Positions 7,130 through 12,183 of a DNA stretch of 12,183 nucleotides are shown piece after piece. The notes under the pieces are model-generated. The model had not been told where the DNA came from and did no database searches. It saw nothing but the letters and a program-made list of their open reading frames with translations. The stretch is from Verrucomicrobiales bacterium (lineage in GTDB: Bacteria; Verrucomicrobiota; Verrucomicrobiia; Verrucomicrobiales; DEV007). The number at the start of each line of letters is the position of its first letter. Within the stretch, counting starts at the first letter, position 1. The position numbers and the translations under genes are program-made. The stretch spans positions 1-12,183 of the forward strand of contig JALRFZ010000497.1 of assembly GCA_023253615.1 (NCBI GenBank), in the 5' to 3' direction.

Positions 7130-8188
7130 TCACATCCCCAAACCGTATTTCAGCAGCGCTTCCGACTCCTGCCAGACGGCGGGGCTGCTGCTGCCGAGCA
7201 TCACGGCGACGACCGTCCTGCCGTTCGCCGTCGCCGAGGAGACGAGGCATTTGCCCGCGGCGTTCGTCGTGCCGGTCTTGAGTCCCGTGCAATAGGGGAA
7301 ATGATGCAGCACCTGGTTGGTGTTGGTGAGGGTGCGCGTCGAGCCGTTCGCCATGCGGAAGGAGTAGGAGCGTTTCGCGCAGATCTCGCGGACCGCCGGA
7401 TTCCGCAGCGCGGCCATGCCGAGTTCCGCCAGATCGCGGGCGGTCGAGTATTGGCCGGGAGGCGAGGGGAGTCCGTTCGAGTTGGTGAAGTAGGAATTCA
7501 TCATCCCCAGTTGGCGCGCCTTCGCGTTCATGCTCGCGACAAAGGCGGCTTCGCTGCCGGAGTGGTCGCGGCCGAGGGCGCGGGCGATGTCGTTGCAACT
7601 GCGGATCAGCACCGCATGCAGGAGCTGATCCCGCGTGTAGACCTCTCCGGGCTTGATTCCCATGATGGTCGGCTCCGCCCAGGTGTCCGGCTCGGCGATC
7701 GTGACCGGAGTGCTGAGACCGCCACGCTCCGCGACAAGGAGACCGACGAGCAGCTTCTGCGTGCTCGCGGCGGGCAGCCGGGCGTCGGCGTTGCGCTCGA
7801 AGAGGACGCGTCCGAAACCATCGACGAGGATGGCCGCTTTGGCGGTGACTTTCGGCACGCCGGGAGCCGATGGGGCGGCACCCGGAGCCGGTGTGCCGTT
7901 CAACGAGATGGGCGTGGGCTGGGGGGCTTCGACCGCGCCGGTCGTTCCAGTCAGAGCCCCGAAGGCCGGGGCGCCGTTCGACGCCGGAACCCCGATCGGG
8001 TCCGGGTACGCGGCGGGCGCGTTCGGCAACGCGGCGGCCTGCGGAGGCGTCTGGTAGGAGACGGGCTCGTTCGATTGGCAGCCTCCGAAAAGGCCCGCGA
8101 TCCAGAGGCCTCCGACCGCCAGGAGGGTGGCGGGAGAGAGGGCGGCGGAGAGGGAAGTGGGTCTGCGGGCAGTCATCGGCGGAGGCAT
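7130..8188 (-). CDS. D-alanyl-D-alanine carboxypeptidase, peptidase S11 family (penicillin-binding protein), probable lipoprotein
   Basis: This serine DD-carboxypeptidase removes the terminal D-Ala from peptidoglycan stem peptides and so limits cross-linking. All three active-site motifs are present in the right order: STQK (Ser142, Lys145), SCN (197-199) and KTGTT (304-308). The catalytic domain covers about 115-345 and the protein ends at 352, so the C-terminal beta domain and amphipathic anchor of PBP5-type enzymes are absent. Instead the N-terminus has a hydrophobic stretch ending in LFGGC (Cys37), a possible lipoprotein site that would tether the enzyme. A Pro/Ala-rich linker of about 75 residues follows. 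A second ATG at residue 5 is an equally possible start. The gene lies 34 bases downstream of the TPR gene on the same strand and is probably cotranscribed. The exact cell-shape or sporulation role seen for relatives cannot be assigned. Confidence 0.93.
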   Translation of the reverse strand: MPPPMTARRPTSLSAALSPATLLAVGGLWIAGLFGGCQSNEPVSYQTPPQAAALPNAPAAYPDPIGVPASNGAPAFGALTGTTGAVEAPQPTPISLNGTPAPGAAPSAPGVPKVTAKAAILVDGFGRVLFERNADARLPAASTQKLLVGLLVAERGGLSTPVTIAEPDTWAEPTIMGIKPGEVYTRDQLLHAVLIRSCNDIARALGRDHSGSEAAFVASMNAKARQLGMMNSYFTNSNGLPSPPGQYSTARDLAELGMAALRNPAVREICAKRSYSFRMANGSTRTLTNTNQVLHHFPYCTGLKTGTTNAAGKCLVSSATANGRTVVAVMLGSSSPAVWQESEALLKYGLGM

Positions 8189-8222
8189 CCTAAGCCAATT
8201 TTCCCGGATTGCACCCCCAACC

Positions 8223-9131
8223 TCACCCGGCGGGTTTCAAAATCGCCTCGATCTCCGGTGAAGGGGCCGTGCCGAGGTCGATCGCGGCGTGGTAGTGGCG
8301 GCGGGCGAGCTCGAGACGGGGCGGATCCGTCTCGAGATAGGTGATCGCCAGATTGTAATGGGCCGCGGCGAGCTTGGGATTGATCTCGACGGCGCGCTGC
8401 AGCTCCGTCACCGCCGCCTCCGGCCATCCGTAGTCGCGCGCCACGGCGGCGAGAATGAGACGCGTCTCCGCCTCGCCGGGGCCTTCATGCACCGCCCGGG
8501 TGAGGCACGAAAGCGCGAGGGCCAGCTCGCCGCGTTCGTAGTGGATCAGCCCCAGGGTCTGCCAGTTGCGGGCGATGTGGGGATTCAATTCGGTCGATTT
8601 CCCGAGATTGCCGGCGGCCGCGAGGAGATTCCCGAGCTGGTGTTCCGCGACGCCGAGATTCGCGTAGGCGAGGGCGCTGTCAGGCACGATTTTCACCATC
8701 TCGAGATAAAGATCGCGGGCCTGTTCCCATTCCCCGGCCGAGACGGCGAGCGCTCCCTCCTTGGCGAGTTCGGCGACTTCCGGGGGGAGGGCGACGGGAT
8801 CCTTCAGCCGGCCGATCCTCAGCTCGCCACCTTCCGGAGTTCCGCCGGATGGCGCGGCATCCGCTTCACGGTTCGTCGCCGGGGCCTCCGCCGCAGGCGG
8901 GTCCGGCACGGCCGGCGCAGGGCCCTTGGCATTGAGGCGGAAGCCGAGATTCCGCACGCGTTTCACCGCCTCGATCCCCGGTGCGGTCCCGTCGGACGAC
9001 TCGGCTTCCCCGGCTTCCGGCACCGGCGTGCCCGCGGCGGGGGCGGACGGCTCCTGCCCGATGAGGTGGCCGGGGCCGATCATGCCGGTCACAAGCAGGA
9101 AATACAGGGCGGTGGCTCGCGGGAAGGACAT
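8223..9131 (-). CDS. Exported tetratricopeptide-repeat (TPR) protein
   Basis: The 302-residue product starts at the ATG at 9131, where a signal-peptide-like segment begins (MSFPRATALYFLLVTG). An upstream in-frame TTG at 9191 would add 20 residues and overlap the lexA operator, so it is less likely. Residues 25-110 are low-complexity Pro/Ala/Glu-rich linker. From about 119 to 289 there are roughly five TPR units of 34 residues, for example AYANLGVAEHQLGNLLAAAG, NWQTLGLIHYERGELALALS and AHYNLAITYLE. TPR arrays bind other proteins; no catalytic motif is seen. It lies directly upstream of the DD-carboxypeptidase and diverges from lexA across an 83-base spacer. A perfect -35-like TTGACA on its strand at 9191-9186 adjoins the LexA box, but no good -10 follows. 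SOS control of this gene is therefore only a possibility. Confidence 0.85.
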   Translation of the reverse strand: MSFPRATALYFLLVTGMIGPGHLIGQEPSAPAAGTPVPEAGEAESSDGTAPGIEAVKRVRNLGFRLNAKGPAPAVPDPPAAEAPATNREADAAPSGGTPEGGELRIGRLKDPVALPPEVAELAKEGALAVSAGEWEQARDLYLEMVKIVPDSALAYANLGVAEHQLGNLLAAAGNLGKSTELNPHIARNWQTLGLIHYERGELALALSCLTRAVHEGPGEAETRLILAAVARDYGWPEAAVTELQRAVEINPKLAAAHYNLAITYLETDPPRLELARRHYHAAIDLGTAPSPEIEAILKPAG

Positions 9132-9191
9132 GATTTCAGAAAGGTGAAATAAAATTCGGATTTTCACTTGCGCACGACGAAAAAATGTCAA

Positions 9192-9205
9192 TGTTCTGGC
9201 AAACA
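9192..9205 (+). promoter_or_regulatory. Predicted LexA-binding site (SOS box) of lexA
   Basis: TGTTC-TGGC-AAACA matches the 14-base palindromic LexA motif published for Verrucomicrobia (TGTTC-N4-GAACA) at 9 of 10 defined bases. It ends 9 bases before the lexA start codon, a typical position for autorepression. A second TGTTC half-site at 9207-9211 has no matching right half. The minus strand carries TTGACA at 9191-9186 directly beside it. The published motif is recalled from the literature; binding here is predicted. Confidence 0.8.
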
Positions 9206-9214
9206 GTGTTCATA

Positions 9215-9847
9215 ATGAAGTTAACTGCCCGCCAACAAGAAGTGCTCGACTACCTCCAGGAAGAGCATCGCCGCACCGGAATCATGCCCTCCACGCGTGA
9301 AATCCAGGAGCATTTCGGTTTCGCCAGCCAGACGGCCGCGGTGAGTCACCTCCGCGCGCTCGAGCGCAAGGGGGCGATCACCCGCCGCGAGGGGGATGAC
9401 GAGCGCCGTCGCGCCCGTTGCCTCATCATCGCCGGCACGGCCGACCGCGAAATCCTCGCCGACGTACCCGTCTACGGATCGATTCCGGCCGGATACAGCG
9501 ATGATGCCGCACCCGTCTCGACCGGCACCCTCTCGGTCGATGTGAAGTCCCTCGGCATCAGCAGCCGGGCCAAGGCCTACGCCCTGAAAGTGCGTGGCGA
9601 ATCGATGATCGGTGCCCACATCATGGACGGCGATCATGTCATCCTCGAGTATCGCGAGCCGCGAGATCAGGACATCGTCGCCGCCCTCATTGATGGCGAG
9701 ACCACTCTGAAGCGCTATGTGATGAACGGGCGCCGTCCCTTCCTCAAGGCCGAAAATCCCGCCTTTCCCGATCTCATCCCCGCCCATGAACTCGTCATCC
9801 AGGGCGTCATGGTCGGCCTCGTCCGGGGTGCCGTGAAACGCTGGTAA
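9215..9847 (+). CDS. lexA: LexA repressor, SOS regulator with self-cleaving S24 peptidase domain
   Basis: LexA represses DNA-damage genes and is cleaved when RecA filaments form. The start at 9215 gives MKLTARQQEVLDYL, which aligns with the E. coli N-terminus (MKALTARQQEVF) and leaves the operator outside the coding region. ATGs at 9185 and 9191 and the GTG at 9206 are therefore rejected. The 210-residue protein has a winged helix domain (1-70), with a recognition helix near SQTAAVSHLRALERKG. A short linker precedes the cleavage site Ala92-Gly93 (IPAGYS). The catalytic dyad is Ser130 (VRGESMIG) and Lys166 (TTLKRYV). E. coli uses Ala84-Gly85, Ser119 and Lys156, so the spacing is nearly the same and the protein should be functional. 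It is autoregulated through the site at 9192-9205. It stands alone, with no linked imuB/dnaE2 cassette in the window. Confidence 0.97.
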   Translation: MKLTARQQEVLDYLQEEHRRTGIMPSTREIQEHFGFASQTAAVSHLRALERKGAITRREGDDERRRARCLIIAGTADREILADVPVYGSIPAGYSDDAAPVSTGTLSVDVKSLGISSRAKAYALKVRGESMIGAHIMDGDHVILEYREPRDQDIVAALIDGETTLKRYVMNGRRPFLKAENPAFPDLIPAHELVIQGVMVGLVRGAVKRW

Positions 9848-9851
9848 ACCA

Positions 9852-9876
9852 GGGTCACGGGTCACGGGTCACGGGT
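9852..9876. repeat. Heptamer tandem repeat GGGTCAC (3.5 copies)
   Basis: Three exact copies of GGGTCAC (9852-9858, 9859-9865, 9866-9872) are followed by GGGT. The array starts 5 bases after the lexA stop and contains the stop codon and final codons (VTRDP) of the convergent protease gene. Because the unit is 7 bases, each gain or loss of a copy would shift the protease reading frame at its extreme end. No T-run or strong hairpin is present. Confidence 0.8.
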
Positions 9877-10790
9877 GCAGCGGTCGTGGGAGCTTGGAAG
9901 AGCTTCACGATCGACTCCACCGGCACCCCGGATTTCACGACCATTTGCAGGTTGTCCTTCGTTCCCTCCGATTCGGTGTAATAGATCGAATTCGTGGAGG
10001 TGACGACACCGACGAGATCGCCGCGCGGATTGAAAATACCGCATCCGCTCGAGCCCTTGGCGAAGTCCGCGGTGATCTGGATGCGTGGCACGCCGCTTTT
10101 CGGCGTCAGGTATTTCCTCGCCACGATTCCCCGGGTGAGGGTGTGGAAATGTCCGTCGGGGTGCGAGACGACAAAGACATCGTCCCCCGTGCGCGCCGGC
10201 GTCGCGAGCGCGACATGGGGCAGGTCCCGCGCGTCGCGGAGACGGACGAGGGCGATGTCGTCGGCCTTCGAGGCTGCGAGCACCTCGTCGATGGCGAGGA
10301 TCGCGCCCGAGGCGGTCATCGCTCCGAAGACGATCGCCTCGCGGGATTCGAGGACGTGGTGGTTCGTCAAGGCAAGCCCGTCTGGCGAGATCACGATCCC
10401 GCCCGACAGACGGCCGTGATATTGGTCGCATTTGCCGCAGAGATAGAGATGTCCCAGCACAAGGGTCGCGGCCCGGGCCCGGACGTAGGCCGATCCGGCG
10501 TCGTCGCCCTTGTCGGCCGGCCCGCAGCCGTCGGCCCCCGCGGTCGGGGCGGAAAGACCCGCGGCGGCCTGTTTTCCCTCCGCGGCGCGGAGTTGTTTCG
10601 CGGTCGTCGCACCCGTAGGCAGCCCCCCGCGTTTGAAAAGTTTCGTGAGCCCCTCCTCGAATCCCGCTTTGATCGCGGCATCGTCGATGAAGGGCTCTTC
10701 TCCCCGCGCCACCGCAGGAATCAGCGACGCGGCGAGGCAGAGCCCGGCGAGGAGGGCTCCCGGCGGAAAAGCGACGGAGAGAGCACGCAA
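9855..10790 (-). CDS. Exported trypsin-like serine protease (S1 family, HtrA-like catalytic domain without PDZ)
   Basis: The 311-residue product has a signal peptide (1-30, cleavage near AVARG-E) and a chymotrypsin-fold domain (about 105-295). The triad is visible: His145 in LTNHHV, Asp178 in DDIALVRL and Ser248 in GSSGCG. It has no PDZ domain, unlike DegP/HtrA. An unusual CGKCDQYH segment (Cys118, Cys121, His125) lies just before the domain and could form a disulfide or bind a metal. Cys89 and Cys250 are further cysteines. Residues 60-100 are an Ala/Gly-rich linker. The only in-frame start that keeps the signal peptide is TTG at 10790, 7 bases after the upstream cytochrome-LRR gene, so translation is probably coupled. 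The C-terminal residues come from the heptamer repeat. The substrate is unknown. Confidence 0.9.
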   Translation of the reverse strand: MRALSVAFPPGALLAGLCLAASLIPAVARGEEPFIDDAAIKAGFEEGLTKLFKRGGLPTGATTAKQLRAAEGKQAAAGLSAPTAGADGCGPADKGDDAGSAYVRARAATLVLGHLYLCGKCDQYHGRLSGGIVISPDGLALTNHHVLESREAIVFGAMTASGAILAIDEVLAASKADDIALVRLRDARDLPHVALATPARTGDDVFVVSHPDGHFHTLTRGIVARKYLTPKSGVPRIQITADFAKGSSGCGIFNPRGDLVGVVTSTNSIYYTESEGTKDNLQMVVKSGVPVESIVKLFQAPTTAAPVTRDP

Positions 10791-10797
10791 GGGACGG

Positions 10798-11766
10798 TTA
10801 GTTGAAATGGATTCGGGCCGCCGGCAGGGCCGCGCGGAGGCGTTTCACGCCCGCTTCGCTCACCTTCGATTGCCAGAGGTAGACGGCTTCAAGGGATTTC
10901 AATCCCTCGAGCGACTTGAGTCCGGCATCCGTCACGGCAGTGTGGTGGAGATTCAGGTAGCGGAGTTCGGCGGCGGAGGCGAGATGGACGAGGCCCGCAT
11001 CTCCGATCGTCGTGTTGCTGAGGTCGAGACGCACCAGTCTCGGCGCTGTTTCGACGAGGACGAGAGCGGCGTCGGTCGCCGCGCTGCGCGAGAGATCGAG
11101 GTGTGCGAGATGTGCCGCGACCACCTGGGTCGAGAGGACCTGGCTGTCCGTGGCAGGGGAGGGGGCGAGCCGGAAATCAACCGCGAGGAGCGGACTGGCC
11201 TGGGAGAGGCGTGCGACCCGTCCGCCCGCGGCGGTGATGGATTCCCACATCTTCTCCTCCGGCAGGGCGAGACCTTTGCCGAGGCGCTCGTAGAGCAACT
11301 GCGTCGGGGAAAGCACGTGCGGTTTCCCGGAGTCTCCGGAGGACGGGGATTCCGCGGGTTTCCCTTCCGGATTTCCCTGCCATTCCCCGAATGAGGCCCC
11401 TTCTTCGATCCAACGTTTCAGCAGGTCGACCTCGGCCGGCGTGAGGGGGGCGGCCTTGTCCTTCGGAGGCATGAAGTCGTCGTCGTCCGGCGGCAGGGTG
11501 ACGCGTTGATAGAGGACGCTTTCACCCGGCTTTCCGGCGACAAGGACGGCTCCGTTGTCGCCGCCGGACCGGATCGCCCAGTCCGCGTCGAGCCTGAGCC
11601 CTGCCTTCGGTTTCACGGTCTTGCCGTCCTTTTCCACCGGGGCCTGGTGGCACTGGTGACACTTGCTCTCGAAGATGGGCAGGATCGACGTTTCAAAGTC
11701 GACCGCGCTCGCACCGGAGAGGCCTGCCAGGGAGCAGAGAAGAAAGGCCGGGAAATACTTTTGCAT
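10798..11766 (-). CDS. Exported planctomycete-type cytochrome c / leucine-rich-repeat protein
   Basis: The 322-residue product starts at the ATG at 11766, with a signal peptide (1-21, ending ASA-V). A TTG at 11802 would add 12 charged residues in front and is rejected. Residues 23-130 form a PSCyt1-like cytochrome c domain (VDFETSILPIFESKCHQCH). The single heme site is CHQCH (Cys36, Cys39, His40), a likely distal ligand is Met99 in FMPPKD, and the LKRWIEEGA helix ends the domain. A linker leads to about four leucine-rich repeats (222-320) of the ribonuclease-inhibitor-like type, such as LVRLDLSNTTIGDAGLVHL and LRYLNLHHTAVTDAGLKSL. The fusion is typical of Planctomycetes and Verrucomicrobia, where its role is not established; it suggests a heme protein with a protein-binding tail. 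It is the first gene of a pair with the protease. Confidence 0.92.
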   Translation of the reverse strand: MQKYFPAFLLCSLAGLSGASAVDFETSILPIFESKCHQCHQAPVEKDGKTVKPKAGLRLDADWAIRSGGDNGAVLVAGKPGESVLYQRVTLPPDDDDFMPPKDKAAPLTPAEVDLLKRWIEEGASFGEWQGNPEGKPAESPSSGDSGKPHVLSPTQLLYERLGKGLALPEEKMWESITAAGGRVARLSQASPLLAVDFRLAPSPATDSQVLSTQVVAAHLAHLDLSRSAATDAALVLVETAPRLVRLDLSNTTIGDAGLVHLASAAELRYLNLHHTAVTDAGLKSLEGLKSLEAVYLWQSKVSEAGVKRLRAALPAARIHFN

Positions 11767-11833
11767 GCGGGGGATGATGCGGATTCTCCCGCGATTCTGC
11801 AATGGAAATCCGTCGCCCTTCCTGCGGTCCGCG

Positions 11834-11851
11834 GCCGAAGCCGGTTTCGGC
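11834..11851. other. Small hairpin downstream of the transposase gene
   Basis: GCCGAA (11834-11839) pairs with TTCGGC (11846-11851) around GCCGGT, 26 bases after the end of the minus-strand transposase gene. Two copies of CGCACCGT (11851-11858 and 11866-11873) lie between it and the gene. It could be a degenerate REP-like element, since REP sequences flank transposases of this family, or a weak transcript end without a U-run. The evidence is slight. Confidence 0.3.
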
Positions 11852-11876
11852 GCACCGTTCCATTTCGCACCGTGAT

Positions 11877-12183
11877 CTACGTCCCCATCACGTCTTTCTG
11901 CAAATCCCGCAGCACACGCAGCTCTCCCCAGTCCGCGCCCCGCATGCGCCGCGCTCCGCTCGTGCGTTTCTCGCCGAAGCGCTGCCGCAAGGCCTGCTCC
12001 CGCTCAAAGACCTCGTTCACAAACGCCGCCGTCCCCAACACCGCGCCGTCACAGAAATAACGCACCCGGTGACGCAGCGCCTGCCGCAGCGGCATCGCCC
12101 CGCCTTGATCGACCACCTCCTCGACGACCTCCGCCTTCATGCCCGCGACGACCGCGTTGACCCAGTTGCGGATCGCCCGCGAC
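11877..12183 (-). CDS. REP-associated tyrosine transposase-like protein (IS200/Y1 family), C-terminal part; 5' end outside the window
   Basis: The minus-strand frame stays open from the window edge to the TAG at 11879-11877, giving about 101 residues. The visible part resembles, from memory of the family, the C-terminus of RAYT proteins: RYFCDGAVLGTAAFVNEVF, then a basic stretch (RFGEKRTSGARRMRGADWGE) and LRVLRDL. RAYTs are single-copy, domesticated relatives of IS200 transposases that act on REP palindromes. The catalytic HUH and Tyr motifs would lie further N-terminal and cannot be checked. The internal ATG at 12140 is not taken as the start because coding-like sequence continues upstream (RAIRNWVNAVVAGMKAE). 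It precedes the cytochrome-LRR gene by 110 bases on the same strand. Confidence 0.75.
   Translation of the reverse strand, partial: SRAIRNWVNAVVAGMKAEVVEEVVDQGGAMPLRQALRHRVRYFCDGAVLGTAAFVNEVFEREQALRQRFGEKRTSGARRMRGADWGELRVLRDLQKDVMGT

Noticed and set aside
7031..8344. A 437-codon plus-strand open frame opposite the DD-carboxypeptidase
   Set aside because: It is antisense to a protein with all three penicillin-binding motifs and has Arg/Gly-rich shadow composition.
9185..9214. Earlier in-frame starts for lexA (9185, 9191, 9206)
   Set aside because: They would place the predicted LexA operator inside the gene and add residues that do not align with known LexA N-termini.

Overview
The window is G+C-rich bacterial chromosome and most likely comes from a member of the Verrucomicrobiota, Verrucomicrobiales-like. 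Three things support this. A lexA gene carries an operator-like site that matches the published verrucomicrobial LexA motif TGTTC-N4-GAACA at 9 of its 10 defined bases. A planctomycete-type cytochrome c domain is fused to leucine-rich repeats. Secreted NHL-repeat, dienelactone-hydrolase-like and trypsin-like proteins of kinds common in the PVC group are also present. The assignment is an inference from gene content; there is no rRNA gene in the window.

Layout. 1-687 (+) is the 3' part of groEL, followed by two hairpins, the second a good intrinsic terminator (726-759). It converges on a minus-strand pair, uppP (2601-1771) then corA (1757-798), probably one transcript. 2602-2750 is intergenic, with an AT-rich stretch upstream of uppP and a GGAG-rich inverted/tandem repeat that runs into the end of the next gene. 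2751-5027 (-) is a secreted tandem alpha/beta-hydrolase whose first domain has lost its nucleophile. A 208-base divergent spacer with a hairpin separates it from a secreted six-bladed NHL propeller protein (5236-6930, +). The C-terminal module of that protein continues out of frame to 7106, which looks like a frameshift or deletion scar. Facing it, a TPR protein (9131-8223, -) and a D-Ala-D-Ala carboxypeptidase (8188-7130, -) lie in tandem. lexA (9215-9847, +) is divergent from the TPR gene and carries the LexA box just before its start codon. A secreted trypsin-like protease (10790-9855, -) converges on lexA across a 7-base gap beside a heptamer repeat. It sits 7 bases downstream of a secreted cytochrome c/LRR protein (11766-10798, -). 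The right edge holds the C-terminal part of a REP-associated (IS200-like) transposase homologue (11877-12183, -).

How the genes relate. Most are housekeeping: protein folding, lipid-carrier recycling, Mg2+ transport, peptidoglycan trimming and SOS control. uppP and the carboxypeptidase both serve cell-wall metabolism but lie in separate transcription units. The secreted hydrolase, NHL protein, protease and cytochrome-LRR protein are envelope proteins of unknown substrate. I see no phage, CRISPR array, tRNA or defence cluster, and no convincing new multi-gene system. The most unusual items are the out-of-frame tail of the NHL protein, the GGAG-rich repeat at 2691-2768, the heptamer repeat at the lexA/protease junction and the transposase remnant.
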